Shown: piece by piece, positions 11,028 to 21,081 of the stretch
Layout of the letters: each line of letters begins with the position of its first letter
Numbering within the stretch: position 1 is the stretch's first letter
Source of the DNA: Pantoea trifolii
Lineage (GTDB): Bacteria; Pseudomonadota; Gammaproteobacteria; Enterobacterales; Enterobacteriaceae
Assembly (NCBI RefSeq): GCF_024506435.1
Contig: NZ_JANIET010000001.1
Location: 3,658,001-3,722,000 of the forward strand
Reading direction: 5' to 3'
Length of the DNA: 64,000 bases
Notes under the pieces: generated by a model
The model's input: only the letters and a program-made list of their open reading frames with translations
Database searches by the model: none
What the model was told of the DNA's origin: nothing
Position numbers and translations under genes: made by a program

Positions 11028-12518
11028 CTACAACGTCACTCCGCTTTTAAAGATGGCTAACTCGCGGAAATCATTGGTTTCATTGCGCGCCGGTTGGCCA
11101 TTGGCAATCGCCACAATCATATCGACGAAGTCCTCCAGCATCTCCGCCATACTCATCCCTTCAATCAAACGTCCGGCATTAAAATCGATCCAGTGCGGCT
11201 TCTTCTTGGCGAGCTGCGTATTGGTGGCGATTTTCACCGTCGGCACAAAACCGCCATACGGCGTGCCGCGTCCGGTGGTGAACAGCACCATATGACAGCC
11301 CGCACCCGCCAGCGCGCTAGTAGCGACCGCATCGTTGCCAGGCGCACTTAACAGATTGAGTCCCGGCGTATGCAAGCGCTCACCGTACTTCAGCACATCC
11401 ACCACCTGGCTTTGTCCGGCCTTCTGCGTGCAGCCAAGCGACTTCTCTTCCAGCGTAGTGATGCCGCCGGCTTTGTTACCGGGTGAGGGATTCTCGTAGA
11501 TCGGCTGCTGGTGATCGATAAAGTAGCGCTTGAAGTCGTTAATCATCGCCACAGTTTTTTCAAAGGTGGCTTCATCGCGGCAGCGACTCATCAGGATACG
11601 TTCTGCGCCAAACATCTCTGGCACTTCGGTCAGCACGGTGGTGCCGCCGTTGGCAATCATCTGGTCGGAGAAACAGCCCAGCATGGGATTGGCGGTGATG
11701 CCGGAAAAACCATCCGAACCGCCGCACTCCAGACCAAACTTCAGCTCGCTAAGTTTGCCCGGTTGACGCTGATCTTCGCGCATGGCGCGATAGAGTTCGT
11801 GCAGGCGTTCCAGCCCCGCTTCCACTTCATCATCCTGCTTCTGACACTCCATGAACTGCACGCGATCGCTATCGAAACCACCAAGCGTTTCACGGAACAC
11901 ATCGACCTGATTGTTCTCGCAGCCGAGGCCAATCACCAGCACCGCGCCGGCATTGGGATGGCGCACCATATTTTGCAGCATGGTGCGGGTGTTTTCATGA
12001 TCCTGTCCAAGCTGCGAACAGCCAAACGGATGGCTGAACAGATGCACGCCATCAATGCCTTCAGCGTCATTGGTCTCTTTCATAAAGCGCGTCAGGATTT
12101 GCCGTGCGATGCCGTTAACACAGCCGACGGTGGGCAGAATCCATAACTCATTACGGATGCCCACTTCACCGCTGGTGCGGCGATAGATCTGCACGTCACG
12201 GTCGCCTGCTTGCGGCGGCAATTCGAGAAAATCGGGTTGATAGTCGTACTCATCCACGTCGCTCAAATTGGTGCGCGCATTGCTGGAGTGGATGATCTCG
12301 CCGGCCGCAATCGGCCGAGTGGCGTGCGCGATGGGCAAACCGTATTTGATCACCAGCGCGTCAGTGATTAAAGGCTGCAGCGCAAATTTATGGCCGCGCC
12401 CAACCTCCTGCTGCAAGGTGATCGTCTGTTGATTGATTTCGACCTGGGTATTGGCTGGTAAATCGCGCAACGCCACAGCAACGTTGTCGCGTGAATGTAT
12501 TCTAATGGCATCTTGCAT
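11028..12518 (-). CDS. uxaA: Altronate dehydratase
   Basis: UxaA dehydrates D-altronate to 2-keto-3-deoxy-D-gluconate in the galacturonate branch of hexuronate breakdown. The 496-residue protein (E. coli 495) has an N-terminal SAF domain (about 1-95). The large C-terminal altronate/galactarate dehydratase domain follows, including FGLECGGSDGFSGITANP and the NPSPGNKAGGITTLEEKSLG stretch. It is the last gene of uxaCBA: its start lies 4 bp after the uxaB stop. In E. coli uxaB is elsewhere, so this is a more compact arrangement. Confidence 0.97.
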   Translation of the reverse strand: MQDAIRIHSRDNVAVALRDLPANTQVEINQQTITLQQEVGRGHKFALQPLITDALVIKYGLPIAHATRPIAAGEIIHSSNARTNLSDVDEYDYQPDFLELPPQAGDRDVQIYRRTSGEVGIRNELWILPTVGCVNGIARQILTRFMKETNDAEGIDGVHLFSHPFGCSQLGQDHENTRTMLQNMVRHPNAGAVLVIGLGCENNQVDVFRETLGGFDSDRVQFMECQKQDDEVEAGLERLHELYRAMREDQRQPGKLSELKFGLECGGSDGFSGITANPMLGCFSDQMIANGGTTVLTEVPEMFGAERILMSRCRDEATFEKTVAMINDFKRYFIDHQQPIYENPSPGNKAGGITTLEEKSLGCTQKAGQSQVVDVLKYGERLHTPGLNLLSAPGNDAVATSALAGAGCHMVLFTTGRGTPYGGFVPTVKIATNTQLAKKKPHWIDFNAGRLIEGMSMAEMLEDFVDMIVAIANGQPARNETNDFRELAIFKSGVTL

Positions 12519-12522
12519 AGCG

Positions 12523-13974
12523 TTATCTCAGTTGTGTCAACGCCGTCCGCATCCCGTGGACGATGATGTTTTGCAGGTGCTGGCTGACCGCAGCGACTAA
12601 TCCGGGCCGCTGCGTGAGATCTTCGCCCCAGTGATTGGCATCGCTGAGTACCGCGCGCACCAACTGTTCTGGAGTCTGTTGATCGTTATTTACCGCTGGC
12701 CACAGTTCAGCAAAACGCTGCAGCCAGTGTTCGTCGTCCTGCAGCGGCCAGTGACGTTCACCCTCTGCACCGCGATAAAAAGCCAGCAGTGCGGCAAAGG
12801 CGAAGGTCAGGCGCACCGGCCATTGCCCATTTTGCTGCTGCGACAACAGCAGTTGCGGCAGCAAACGGGTGCGGAATTTGGTCATGCCGTTAAGGGCAAT
12901 AGAGAGCAACGCATGGCGAATAAAGGGATTGCGGAAGCGACGCTGCACCGCGTCGGCAAAGGCGTGCAGCTCATCGCGCGGCAGATCCAGCGTGGGGATC
13001 ACCTCGTCGCGCAGCAGCGCGTCGACAAAACCGGCCATCTGCGCATCATCCATCGCTTCTCCCACGCTCTCCAGCCCGGCCTGAAACGCCACCGGCACCA
13101 GCGCGGTGTGTGCGCCGTTGAGGATCGCTACCTTTTGCGCTTTGTACGGCGTGATGTCGTCCACCAGCTTCACTTCTGGCGCCAGCGCGTGCAGCTGCAG
13201 CTCCTGCGCCAGTGCGTCCGGCCCCTGAATCACAAACTGGTAATAGACTTCGCCCGCCACCAGATAACGATCTTCGTAGCCCAGTGAAGCTTCGATCGCC
13301 GCGCTATCCGCCGGATAACCGGTGACAATACGATCCACCAGCGTGTTGTAGAACGCGCAGTGATCCTGTACCCAGCGGGCAAACGCCGGCGGCAGCTGCC
13401 AATGCTGGCTGTAGCGCAGCACCAGCTCACGCAGCGTGTCGCCGTTGTAATCGATCAGTTCACAGGGCACCACCAGCCAGCCTTTATCACTGGCGCCGGC
13501 AAAATAATTGAAGCGCGCCCACAGCAGCTGCGTCAGCTTGCCGGGGAAGGACGAGGCGGGCGTATCGTCCAGCCGATCCTGCTCTGCGAAGGCAATGCCC
13601 GCTTCCGTGGTATTGGAGAAGACAAAACGCATTTGTGGCGCGCGTGCCAGCGCGAGAAATTCGTCAACCTGTTGATACGGCTGGATTTCACGATTCACGC
13701 TGCGGATCAGGCGGGGTTCACTCACCTGCTCGCCCGCCGTGTTTAGCCCGCGAATCAGCGTGGTGTACAAGCCATCTTGCTGATTGAGTGTCTCTTCCAC
13801 CACGCGATTGCGTGGCCGCACCACCACCACGCCCGCATCAGTGTCTTGATGCTGATTGAGCCAGTCGAGCTGCCAGTCGATGAAGGCGCGCAGGAAATTG
13901 CCTTCACCAAACTGGATAACCCGTTCGCTATAGTGCGCGCCGGGAAAGTCGTGCCGGTTGAGTCGCTGCATCAT
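12523..13974 (-). CDS. uxaB: Tagaturonate reductase (altronate oxidoreductase)
   Basis: UxaB reduces D-tagaturonate to D-altronate with NADH. The 483 residues equal E. coli UxaB in length and align end to end. The N-terminal dinucleotide-binding start is [13 protein letters not shown]. The catalytic polyol-dehydrogenase motif ([14 protein letters not shown]) has the conserved Lys and the Asn-His pair. Two adjacent ATG codons open the gene; the first overlaps the uxaC stop in TGATG, indicating translational coupling. It is the middle gene of uxaCBA. Confidence 0.97.
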   Translation of the reverse strand: MMQRLNRHDFPGAHYSERVIQFGEGNFLRAFIDWQLDWLNQHQDTDAGVVVVRPRNRVVEETLNQQDGLYTTLIRGLNTAGEQVSEPRLIRSVNREIQPYQQVDEFLALARAPQMRFVFSNTTEAGIAFAEQDRLDDTPASSFPGKLTQLLWARFNYFAGASDKGWLVVPCELIDYNGDTLRELVLRYSQHWQLPPAFARWVQDHCAFYNTLVDRIVTGYPADSAAIEASLGYEDRYLVAGEVYYQFVIQGPDALAQELQLHALAPEVKLVDDITPYKAQKVAILNGAHTALVPVAFQAGLESVGEAMDDAQMAGFVDALLRDEVIPTLDLPRDELHAFADAVQRRFRNPFIRHALLSIALNGMTKFRTRLLPQLLLSQQQNGQWPVRLTFAFAALLAFYRGAEGERHWPLQDDEHWLQRFAELWPAVNNDQQTPEQLVRAVLSDANHWGEDLTQRPGLVAAVSQHLQNIIVHGMRTALTQLR

Positions 13975-15389
13975 CAGGCTCCCAGCTCAATGCCGAAGTA
14001 ATCGCGCGCATTGTTGAAACTGATGTTCTGTACCATCTGCCCTAACAACGCTTCGTCGGCAGGCGCTTCGCCCCGCTCAACCCAGTTGCCGATCATCTGG
14101 CACAACAGACGACGGAAATATTCGTGGCGCGTGTAGGAGAGGAAGCTGCGGCTGTCGGTCAGCATGCCGACAAAGCGGCTCAGCAGGCCGATTTGCGCCA
14201 GCTGTGTCATCTGGCGCTGCATGCCATCCAATTGATCGTTGAACCACCACGCCGAGCCAAATTGCATCTTGCCCGGTTCGCCTTCACCCTGGAAATTGCC
14301 CGCCATAGTTGCCAGCACTTCGTTATCGCGCGGGTTGAGGCAGTAAAGGATGGTTTTTGGCAGCGCGTTGTTGCGGTTCTGCGCATCCAACAGGCGCGCC
14401 AGCGGAATCGCCAGCGGCGCATCATTAATCGAATCGAAGCCAACATCCGGGCCGAGGATATCAAACTGGCGACGATTGGCGTTGCGCAGCGCACCAATGT
14501 GATATTGCTGCGCCCAGCCACGGCGCGCATATTCGCTGCCGAGCCACACCAGCACGGCGGTTTTGAATTGAGCCGTCTCTTCGGCGGAAGGCGCTGCGCC
14601 TTGCAGTCGACGCGCCAGAATGCCGTCGAGCGTGGCGTCATCCGCTTCCGCAAACAGCACCACATCCAACGCGTGATCAGAGATTTTGCAGCCATGCGCA
14701 GCGAAGTGATCGAGTTGCTGGCTTAAGGCGCGACGCAGATCGTCAAAGCGCAGCACGCTGACATCCGCCACCTGCTCTAAGCGCTGAATCCATGGCAGGA
14801 AGCTCTCCAGCTCAATGTTGAAGGCCTTGTCCGGACGCCAGCTCGGCAGCACTTTGACGTCAAAGCTGCTGTCCTGCGCCAGCTTACGGTGATGCTGCAA
14901 GTCGTCGAGCGGATCGTCGGTGGTGCCGACCATTTTCACCTTCATCTGCTGCATGATGCCGCGCGCGCTGAAGGCGTCCTGCGCCAGCAGTTCATTGCAC
15001 TGCTGCCAGATACGTTCCGCGCTCTGTTCGTTCAACAGCACATCGGTAATGCCAAAAGGTCGGCGTAATTCGAGGTGCGTCCAGTGATAGAGCGGATTGC
15101 CGATGGTATGCGGCACGGTGCGCGCCCAGGCATTAAATTTCTCACGGTCGCTGGCATCGCCAGTACACAACGCTTCCGGCACGCCGTTAGCGCGCATCGC
15201 ACGCCATTTGTAGTGATCGCCTTTCAGCCAGATGTCATAGAGGTTGGTGAAGCGGTAATTATCGGCAATCTGCTGCGGCGGCAAGTGACAGTGATAGTCG
15301 AAAATCGGCTGGTCTTTGGCGTAGTCATGGTACAGACGACGGGCGAACTCGGTGTCGAGTAGAAAATCCTCACTCATAAAACGCGACAT
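13974..15389 (-). CDS. uxaC: Glucuronate/galacturonate isomerase
   Basis: UxaC isomerises D-glucuronate to D-fructuronate and D-galacturonate to D-tagaturonate, the first step of both branches. The 471-residue protein belongs to the amidohydrolase superfamily. Metal-site residues are visible in FDYHCHLPP (His33 and His35), and conserved regions include [12 protein letters not shown] and [19 protein letters not shown]. The start MSRFMSEDF has a GAGGAAG ribosome site. It is the first gene of the uxaCBA operon and is divergent from exuT across a 373-bp region with likely ExuR and CRP sites. Confidence 0.97.
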   Translation of the reverse strand: MSRFMSEDFLLDTEFARRLYHDYAKDQPIFDYHCHLPPQQIADNYRFTNLYDIWLKGDHYKWRAMRANGVPEALCTGDASDREKFNAWARTVPHTIGNPLYHWTHLELRRPFGITDVLLNEQSAERIWQQCNELLAQDAFSARGIMQQMKVKMVGTTDDPLDDLQHHRKLAQDSSFDVKVLPSWRPDKAFNIELESFLPWIQRLEQVADVSVLRFDDLRRALSQQLDHFAAHGCKISDHALDVVLFAEADDATLDGILARRLQGAAPSAEETAQFKTAVLVWLGSEYARRGWAQQYHIGALRNANRRQFDILGPDVGFDSINDAPLAIPLARLLDAQNRNNALPKTILYCLNPRDNEVLATMAGNFQGEGEPGKMQFGSAWWFNDQLDGMQRQMTQLAQIGLLSRFVGMLTDSRSFLSYTRHEYFRRLLCQMIGNWVERGEAPADEALLGQMVQNISFNNARDYFGIELGA

Positions 15390-15427
15390 ACCTGCTTCCT
15401 CATTTTGTAGCCAGGTGGCTTTTAACT

Positions 15428-15447
15428 AAAAGTTATCATACCAATTT
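15428..15447. promoter_or_regulatory. ExuR/UxuR-like operator
   Basis: TACCAATTT matches one half of the known consensus AAATTGGTATACCAATTT perfectly. The other half, AAGTTATCA, matches 5 of 9. It lies about 40 bp upstream of uxaC, where a repressor would be expected. Confidence 0.55.
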
Positions 15448-15467
15448 AGACGAACGACAAAATTGTT

Positions 15468-15483
15468 TGCGATCCGACTCACA
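15468..15483. promoter_or_regulatory. CRP-binding site (TGCGA-N6-TCACA)
   Basis: TGCGATCCGACTCACA matches the CRP consensus TGTGA-N6-TCACA at 9 of 10 conserved positions. It lies between uxaC and exuT, which are catabolite-controlled in E. coli. Confidence 0.6.
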
Positions 15484-15590
15484 ATAATGACAGTTTCACT
15501 GTGGGTATATGGACGATTCTGTTGCGGATATTGCGCTAAATTGCTGTTTTAACGATCTTTCGTCCTTACACACATGAGCCGCAAGGTTTA

Positions 15591-15606
15591 TGTGATGGCA
15601 TTCAAC
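15591..15606. promoter_or_regulatory. Second CRP-like site upstream of exuT
   Basis: TGTGATGGCATTCAAC matches TGTGA-N6-TCACA with a perfect left half and 4 of 5 in the right half. It lies about 160 bp upstream of the exuT start. Confidence 0.5.
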
Positions 15607-15762
15607 TTTTGAAGCTGTATAACAAGTTAACCTCTCGCTCCGTTGCTAACGGGATTAATGGCACAGGCAAGGAACTGCGGGAGTGATCAGCACTGTTCAC
15701 ATCTTCCCGCTCCAGATAACTACAGCGGTAAAACCGCAACGACAGACTGGACGAGGTTAATA

Positions 15763-17064
15763 ATGCGTAAGATCAAAGGGCTACGCTGGTACATGATTGG
15801 GCTGGTGACGCTGGGCACGGTGCTCGGCTACCTGACGCGCAACACCATTGCCGTTGCGGCGCCCACGCTGGAAACGCAGTTGGGTATCACCACGCAACAA
15901 TATTCCTATATCGTCGCCGCCTACTCGGCGTGCTACACCATCATGCAGCCGGTGGCCGGTTATGTGCTGGACATGCTCGGCACCAAAATCGGTTATGCGG
16001 TGTTTGCCGTGCTGTGGGCGATCTTCTGTGCCGCAACCGCGATGGCGGGCAGCTGGGGCGGCTTTGCGCTGGCGCGCGGTGCGGTTGGCGCCGCCGAAGC
16101 AGCGATGATTCCGGCAGGCCTGAAAGCCAGTAGCGAATGGTTCCCCGCCAAAGAGCGTTCGGTGGCGGTGGGCTATTTCAATGTAGGATCGTCGATTGGC
16201 GCGATGCTGGCCCCGCCGCTGGTGGTGTGGGCGATCGTGGCGCACAGCTGGCAAATGGCGTTCATTATTACCGGCGTGCTGAGCATGGTGTGGGCCATCT
16301 GCTGGCTGGTGTTTTACAAACATCCCAAACAGCAAACCAAGCTGAGTGATGAGGAGCGTCACTACATCATTGCCGGCCAGGAACTGCAGCATCAAACCGG
16401 TAATAACAAGAAGATGTCGGCGCGCCAGATCCTGCGCAATCGTCAGTTCTGGGGCATTGCGCTGCCGCGTTTCCTCGCCGAACCGGCGTGGGGAACCTTC
16501 AACGCGTGGATTCCGCTGTTTATGTTCAAGGTATACGGCTTCAACCTGAAAGAGATCGCCATGTTTGCCTGGATGCCGATGCTGTTCGCCGATCTCGGCT
16601 GTATTGTCGGTGGCTACTTGCCGCCGCTGTTCCAGCGCTGGTTTGGCGTCAATCTTATCGTCTCGCGCAAACTGGTGGTCACCATGGGCGCGGTTTTGAT
16701 GATTGCGCCAGGCACCATCGGTTTGTTCACCAGTCCGTATGTCGCGATTGGGCTGCTGTGCGTCGGCGGGTTTGCCCATCAGGCGCTTTCTGGCGCGCTG
16801 ATCACACTCTCTTCGGATGTGTTTGGCCGTAACGAAGTGGCTACCGCCAATGGCTTAACCGGCATGGCGGCCTGGACGGCGAGCACCATGTTTGCGTTGG
16901 TGGTTGGTGCGCTGGCGGATACGCTGGGCTTCAGCCCGCTGTTCGCGGCGCTGGCGGTGTTTGATCTGTTAGGCGCGGTGGTTATCTGGACGGTCCTGAA
17001 AAACCAGCCGGTTTCTGAACTCGACGATCGGTCAGCGGTGCAGTCCGCTGCGGTACGCACCTAA
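15763..17064 (+). CDS. exuT: Hexuronate:H+ symporter ExuT
   Basis: ExuT imports glucuronate and galacturonate with protons (major facilitator superfamily, anion:cation symporter group). The 433-residue protein has 12 predicted membrane segments. Its opening MRKIKGLRWYMIGLVTLGTV matches E. coli ExuT. ATG 15763 follows an ACGAGG ribosome site; the frame is open 120 bp upstream but that part has no family match. It is divergent from uxaCBA and followed by exuR after a small hairpin. Confidence 0.97.
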   Translation: MRKIKGLRWYMIGLVTLGTVLGYLTRNTIAVAAPTLETQLGITTQQYSYIVAAYSACYTIMQPVAGYVLDMLGTKIGYAVFAVLWAIFCAATAMAGSWGGFALARGAVGAAEAAMIPAGLKASSEWFPAKERSVAVGYFNVGSSIGAMLAPPLVVWAIVAHSWQMAFIITGVLSMVWAICWLVFYKHPKQQTKLSDEERHYIIAGQELQHQTGNNKKMSARQILRNRQFWGIALPRFLAEPAWGTFNAWIPLFMFKVYGFNLKEIAMFAWMPMLFADLGCIVGGYLPPLFQRWFGVNLIVSRKLVVTMGAVLMIAPGTIGLFTSPYVAIGLLCVGGFAHQALSGALITLSSDVFGRNEVATANGLTGMAAWTASTMFALVVGALADTLGFSPLFAALAVFDLLGAVVIWTVLKNQPVSELDDRSAVQSAAVRT

Positions 17065-17071
17065 GCTCATC

Positions 17072-17091
17072 GGGCTGGCATCGGCCAGCCC
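17072..17091 (+). terminator. Hairpin between exuT and exuR
   Basis: GGGCTGGC-ATCG-GCCAGCCC forms a perfect 8-bp stem just after the exuT stop. Only a weak T-rich tail follows, so termination may be partial. The core GCTGGCATCGGCCAGC recurs at 46391-46406. Confidence 0.55.
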
Positions 17092-17152
17092 ATTTCCTCT
17101 GTGCGGCTGAAGTGGTATAACAACTCAACTTTCTCCCACAGCGGACCGCGCA

Positions 17153-17926
17153 ATGGACCTGACCGAATCACGACGCCTCTATCAACAGCTCGCCAGCGAA
17201 CTCAAACGCCGCATTGAAGCCGCCGATTACCGGGTTGGCGACAAGCTGCCTGCTGAACGTCTGATTGCGGAAGAGATGCAGGTGAGCCGTACCGTGGTGC
17301 GTGAAGCGATCATCATGCTGGAAGTGGAAGGTTACGTGGAGGTGCGGAAAGGTTCCGGCATTCACGTCATCAGCAGCCAGCAGCAGAACCGCGTGGTGAC
17401 GTCCAGCCAGCTGGAGTTTGCCAATTTCGGCCCCTTCGAGTTATTACAGGCGCGCCAGCTGATTGAAAGCAACGTGGCTGAATTTGCCGCCACGCAGGTA
17501 ACGCGTCAGGACATCGTGGCATTAATGGCGATTCAGGAGAAAGCGCGTCAGGAAGATCATTCGCGCGATTCTGCGTGGGATATGGAATTTCACGTGCGCA
17601 TCGCGCAATCAACGCAGAACAGCGCTTTAGCGGCGATTGTCGAGAAGATGTGGCTACATCGTCTGCACAATCCTTACTGGCTAAAGCTGCACGAACACAT
17701 TGATGCCAAAAATATCACTAGCTGGTGTGACGATCACGACCAGATCCTCAAAGCTCTAATCCGCAAGGATCCCGCCGCCAGTAAGCTAGCAATGTGGCAA
17801 CATCTGGAAAACACTAAGCAGATGCTGTTCAACGCCACCACCGACGATTTTGAGTTTAACGTCGACCGTTACATGTTTGCTGAAAATCCGGTCATCCTGC
17901 CTGAAGGTAGCGAAAATCCACGCTAA
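17153..17926 (+). CDS. exuR: GntR/FadR-family hexuronate repressor ExuR
   Basis: The 257-residue regulator (E. coli 258) has an N-terminal winged helix (about 8-75, including [26 protein letters not shown]) and a C-terminal FCD ligand domain. ExuR represses exuT and uxaCA until tagaturonate or fructuronate accumulates. It directly follows exuT and lies with the genes it controls, 90 bp downstream of the transporter. Confidence 0.96.
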   Translation: MDLTESRRLYQQLASELKRRIEAADYRVGDKLPAERLIAEEMQVSRTVVREAIIMLEVEGYVEVRKGSGIHVISSQQQNRVVTSSQLEFANFGPFELLQARQLIESNVAEFAATQVTRQDIVALMAIQEKARQEDHSRDSAWDMEFHVRIAQSTQNSALAAIVEKMWLHRLHNPYWLKLHEHIDAKNITSWCDDHDQILKALIRKDPAASKLAMWQHLENTKQMLFNATTDDFEFNVDRYMFAENPVILPEGSENPR

Positions 17927-18261
17927 TCCTGCTTATTTTTCAGCCGTTTTGTTGCCGAAAAAGTCAGTTAGTCTGCAATAGTGTCAGCTCATGTAAAGCT
18001 CCTTTGGACCACCTGCGTCTAAAGGTAAAACTCCTGTGCGGCAGGCACTTTCCCCTGTCTGGATAACGTTATTTTTGTTACAGTTATCGCCCTTTTATTA
18101 CCCTTTGCGACAGGGCTTTTATAAAGTCGCTGATTTAACAATCAATTCTGGAAGGATCCGGAAACTCCTGCTCAGGCTGCTTATCTAAAATGTATAACCA
18201 ACGCCAGTCTGCGCCTTAGCCCCTCACGGGCACGTTTAACAATGATGTTCAGGAATGATTG
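17927..18261. other. 335-bp intergenic region before yqjA
   Basis: No open frame of note is seen. GTAAA boxes occur at about 17995 and 18027; CpxR, which controls yqjA-mzrA in E. coli, binds paired GTAAA boxes, but these are 32 bp apart and do not form the usual site. An AGGA ribosome site at 18251-18254 serves yqjA. Confidence 0.5.
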
Positions 18262-18939
18262 ATGGATATTTTGCAAGCATTGCTGCATGCCTTATGGCAG
18301 CAGGATTACGAAATGCTCTCCGACCCGACGCTGGTTTGGGCCATTTATGGCGTGCTGTTTATGATTCTGTTTCTGGAAAATGGACTGCTGCCCGCCGCGT
18401 TTTTGCCCGGCGATAGTTTACTGATTCTGGTGGGTGTGCTGATTGCTAAAGGCACCATGGGTTTCCCGCTGACACTGCTGATTCTGACCACCGGTGCCAG
18501 CCTTGGCTGCTGGGTAAGCTACATTCAGGGTCGCTGGCTCGGTAATACGCCTACCGTGCAAAAATGGTTATCGCACCTGCCTGCACAATATCATCAACGC
18601 GCCCACCGACTGTTCCATCGCCATGGCTTGTCTGCATTGCTGGTGGGTCGCTTTATTGCCTTCGTCCGCACCTTGCTCCCGACCATCGCCGGGCTTTCTG
18701 GCCTGAGTAATGCGCGCTTTCAGTTCTTCAACTGGGTAAGTGGCTTCCTGTGGGTGCTGATCCTTACCGTGCTGGGCTTCGCGCTGGGCAAAACTCCGAT
18801 TTTCCGTCGTTACGAAGATGAACTGATGTTGTGCCTGATGCTGCTGCCGCTGGTGCTGCTGGTGATTGGTCTGGTCGGTTCTTTAGTGGTGATTTGGCGC
18901 AAACGTCAGTCGACGCGTAACGGGAATTCACAGTCATGA
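18262..18939 (+). CDS. yqjA: DedA-family membrane protein YqjA
   Basis: The 225-residue inner-membrane protein shows the DedA signature: the membrane re-entrant stretch [17 protein letters not shown] and the [20 protein letters not shown] motif. E. coli YqjA and YghB together support proton-motive-force-linked functions and alkaline-pH osmotolerance. DedA proteins have since been linked to undecaprenyl-phosphate or phospholipid flipping. ATG 18262 follows AGGA at a spacing of seven; an in-frame TTG directly before it is less likely. The stop overlaps mzrA by 4 bp. Confidence 0.95.
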   Translation: MDILQALLHALWQQDYEMLSDPTLVWAIYGVLFMILFLENGLLPAAFLPGDSLLILVGVLIAKGTMGFPLTLLILTTGASLGCWVSYIQGRWLGNTPTVQKWLSHLPAQYHQRAHRLFHRHGLSALLVGRFIAFVRTLLPTIAGLSGLSNARFQFFNWVSGFLWVLILTVLGFALGKTPIFRRYEDELMLCLMLLPLVLLVIGLVGSLVVIWRKRQSTRNGNSQS

Positions 18940-19304
18940 TCAAATTCCGTGGATTCCCAAGGCGTTTCCTGCCTTGGGCGCTGGGTGGCGCGTTGGCGCT
19001 GCTGGCGATCTGTTTCGTTCCGACCCTGATGCAGCATGAAACCGTGGTGCAGATTCGTGTCGCCAACAGCGGCACCAATCTGCCCGATGGTTTTTATCTC
19101 TATCAGCAACTTTCCGCGCAGGGCGTGCGTATCAAAAGTATTACGCCTTCAGGCGATGCGCTGGTGATTCATTTTGAGAATGAAGAACAGAGCCTGGCGG
19201 CGCAGAAAGTGTTGAAGCGCCTGTTGCCACAAGGCTTTGTTGTTGCCGCTGGCCCGCAGGCCTCGCAGCAATATCCTGACGCCAGTCGCCCAACTTTTAG
19301 CTAA
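18936..19304 (+). CDS. mzrA: EnvZ/OmpR modulator MzrA
   Basis: This 122-residue protein has one N-terminal membrane anchor (about 12-30) and a small periplasmic domain. MzrA binds EnvZ in the inner membrane and raises OmpR phosphorylation, linking the Cpx and EnvZ/OmpR systems in E. coli. It overlaps yqjA in an ATGA junction, so the two are translationally coupled. A perfect hairpin, CCGCCTGA/TCAGGCGG at 19311-19333, follows the stop. Confidence 0.92.
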   Translation: MIKFRGFPRRFLPWALGGALALLAICFVPTLMQHETVVQIRVANSGTNLPDGFYLYQQLSAQGVRIKSITPSGDALVIHFENEEQSLAAQKVLKRLLPQGFVVAAGPQASQQYPDASRPTFS

Positions 19305-19479
19305 ATTTCACCGCCTGACGTCAAGTCAGGCGGTGAGCTAATCCCCCGCTATCCCCGCGTCTTCTTTGAATTTTTTCGTCTGCTGTCTATCCTTAGAGAT
19401 AGCGTAAGCCTAAGACATGCTGGGAAGCCTCTCTTGTCTACTCTCAGACAGGTCATCAACAATGGAAGGTCACAACCTG

Positions 19480-19851
19480 ATGAAACATCAATTACTGCTA
19501 GGTGCTATTCTTTTTTCACTCTCGGGTTCGCTGCTGGCGGCTGAATCGCTCTGCCAACAAAAAGAGCAGGACATTCAGCGCGAGATCGATATGGCGAAAC
19601 AGCACGACAACCAGCGCCGCGTTACCGGGCTGGAGCGCGCATTGACCGAAGTCCGCGCAGGCTGCACCGATGAGAAGCTGAAATCCGCACACAGTGAACG
19701 TATCGCTGATCAGAAGCACAAAATCGCCGAACGTGAGCGTGAGCTGAAAGAAGAGCGTCAGGATGGCGACAAGGACAAAATTGAGAAGCGCGAACGTAAG
19801 CTGGAAGAGGCGCAGCACGAACTGAAAAAGCTTGAAGCTGAACCTTACTAA
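19480..19851 (+). CDS. yqjC: Periplasmic DUF1090 protein YqjC
   Basis: The 123-residue precursor has a signal peptide (MKHQLLLGAILFSLSGSLLA) and a highly charged, helical, probably coiled-coil body rich in K, E and R. It matches E. coli YqjC in length and sequence. Function is not established. ATG 19480 matches the family start; the frame is open upstream to 19417 without support. It heads the yqjCDEK group. Confidence 0.9.
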   Translation: MKHQLLLGAILFSLSGSLLAAESLCQQKEQDIQREIDMAKQHDNQRRVTGLERALTEVRAGCTDEKLKSAHSERIADQKHKIAERERELKEERQDGDKDKIEKRERKLEEAQHELKKLEAEPY

Positions 19852-19886
19852 TCGGACTTAACTAAATGCTGTAAAAGGAGATTTCC

Positions 19887-20192
19887 ATGGCTAAAGAAAC
19901 AACATCTGAACATCTGCGCGCTGAATTGAAAAATCTGGCTGATACTCTGGAAGAAGTGCTGAGCAGCTCAGCAGATAAATCCAAAGGCGAGCTGGATAAG
20001 TTGCGTCATAAAGCGCGCGGTGCTATTGAAAGCTCCCGTGAACGTCTCGGCGATTCCGGCGAACGCATTGCACAAACCACGCGTGAAGCGGCGGAAAAAG
20101 CCGACGAATACGTACGCGATAATCCGTGGCACGGCGTAGGTATTGGTGCAGCGGTAGGTATTCTCATCGGCATTTTAATTTCACGGCGTTAA
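19887..20192 (+). CDS. yqjD: ElaB/YqjD-family ribosome-associated membrane protein
   Basis: The 101-residue protein is helical and charged, with a C-terminal membrane anchor: GVGIGAAVGILIGILISRR is preceded by the family's DNPW motif. E. coli YqjD binds 70S ribosomes and tethers them to the inner membrane in stationary phase, inhibiting translation. A strong AAGGAG ribosome site precedes ATG 19887. Its stop overlaps the yqjE start (TAATG). Confidence 0.95.
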   Translation: MAKETTSEHLRAELKNLADTLEEVLSSSADKSKGELDKLRHKARGAIESSRERLGDSGERIAQTTREAAEKADEYVRDNPWHGVGIGAAVGILIGILISRR

Positions 20193-20593
20193 TGATGAGT
20201 GATAGTCAGCAAAGCCACGGCCCCGGCAAAGGGGTCTTTAACATCGGTCAACGGGTCGTTACCACGCTGGTTAGCATGGTTGAGACGCGCGTCCGACTGG
20301 CGATTGTGGAACTGGAAGAGGAAAAGGCTAACCTGATTCAGATGCTGATGATGGTGGGCCTTACCATGCTGTTTACCGCTTTCGGTCTGATGAGCCTGAT
20401 GGTATTGATCATCTGGGCGGTGGATGCACAATATCGCCTAATGGCGATTGCCATTACAACAGCGGTGCTATTTGCTCTGGCGCTGATCTTTGGTTTGTGG
20501 ACATTGTACAAATCGCGCCAGTCAACGTTGTTGCGCCATACGCGTAAAGAACTGGACACCGATCGCAAACTGCTGGAGGAGCATCGCTCATGA
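20192..20593 (+). CDS. yqjE: Phage holin-like membrane protein YqjE
   Basis: The 133-residue protein (E. coli 134) has two hydrophobic segments at about 50-75 and 82-105 and belongs to DUF1469/Phage_holin_3_6. Its function is unknown. Two ATG codons (20192 and 20195) open the gene; the first overlaps the yqjD stop. It is the third member of the coupled yqjD-yqjE-yqjK set and overlaps yqjK by 4 bp. Confidence 0.92.
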   Translation: MMSDSQQSHGPGKGVFNIGQRVVTTLVSMVETRVRLAIVELEEEKANLIQMLMMVGLTMLFTAFGLMSLMVLIIWAVDAQYRLMAIAITTAVLFALALIFGLWTLYKSRQSTLLRHTRKELDTDRKLLEEHRS

Positions 20594-20874
20594 GCCGCCG
20601 CGAACGTGAAGCACGCATTCACGAATTGCTCAATCAGGTGCAGCAGCAGCGGCTTGATCTCAGCGCCGACAGCCGCGACTGGCTGATCAGCACCGCGCAA
20701 TACGATCGCGGCTGGTTAACCATCATTGGCATGCGTCGTTATCTGGCGATTGGCAGCAGTGCATTGGCCATCTGGTCGATTCGCAGCCCCAATCGCCTGC
20801 TGCGCTGGGCCAAACGTGGTTTCGGCGTCTGGAGCACCTGGCGCATGATCAAATCAACCCTGAATACTCGCTAA
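20590..20874 (+). CDS. yqjK: YqjK-like protein
   Basis: This basic 94-residue protein has one moderately hydrophobic stretch (about 50-62) and conserved W/R residues. It is recognised by position and similarity to E. coli YqjK (DUF/YqjK-like family). Function is unknown. It begins inside yqjE (ATGA overlap) and ends the stress-related yqjCDEK cluster. Confidence 0.88.
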   Translation: MSRREREARIHELLNQVQQQRLDLSADSRDWLISTAQYDRGWLTIIGMRRYLAIGSSALAIWSIRSPNRLLRWAKRGFGVWSTWRMIKSTLNTR

Positions 20875-21081
20875 TTCCTCTCTCTAAAACCGGATCTAGT
20901 CGATTCGGTTTCGCCCTCCTCAAATTTACTGAATAACATTGACAGTTTATCTCGCTTACAACTCTTTCAACCTGCGATTATCATCTCCCTCCATCAGCCC
21001 ACTGAACTGAAACAACCGGTTCAAGGGGATTCAAAACCCGCAGGCCAACAACCTGCAACAAAAACCTTGTTGGAGTAGATG

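Larger units (their letters stand above)
15390..15762. other. Divergent uxaC-exuT control region
   Basis: This 373-bp region separates the two hexuronate transcription units. It contains a half-perfect ExuR/UxuR operator near uxaC, a CRP-like site at 15468-15483, a second CRP-like site at 15591-15606, and a weaker ExuR-like half at about 15612-15629 (TATAACAAGTT against TATACCAATTT). The exuT ribosome site GAGG lies at 15753-15756. No gene is seen. Confidence 0.7.

Noticed and set aside
17990..18032. CpxR box upstream of yqjA
   Set aside because: The two GTAAA motifs are 32 bp apart; CpxR boxes need a 5-6 bp gap.
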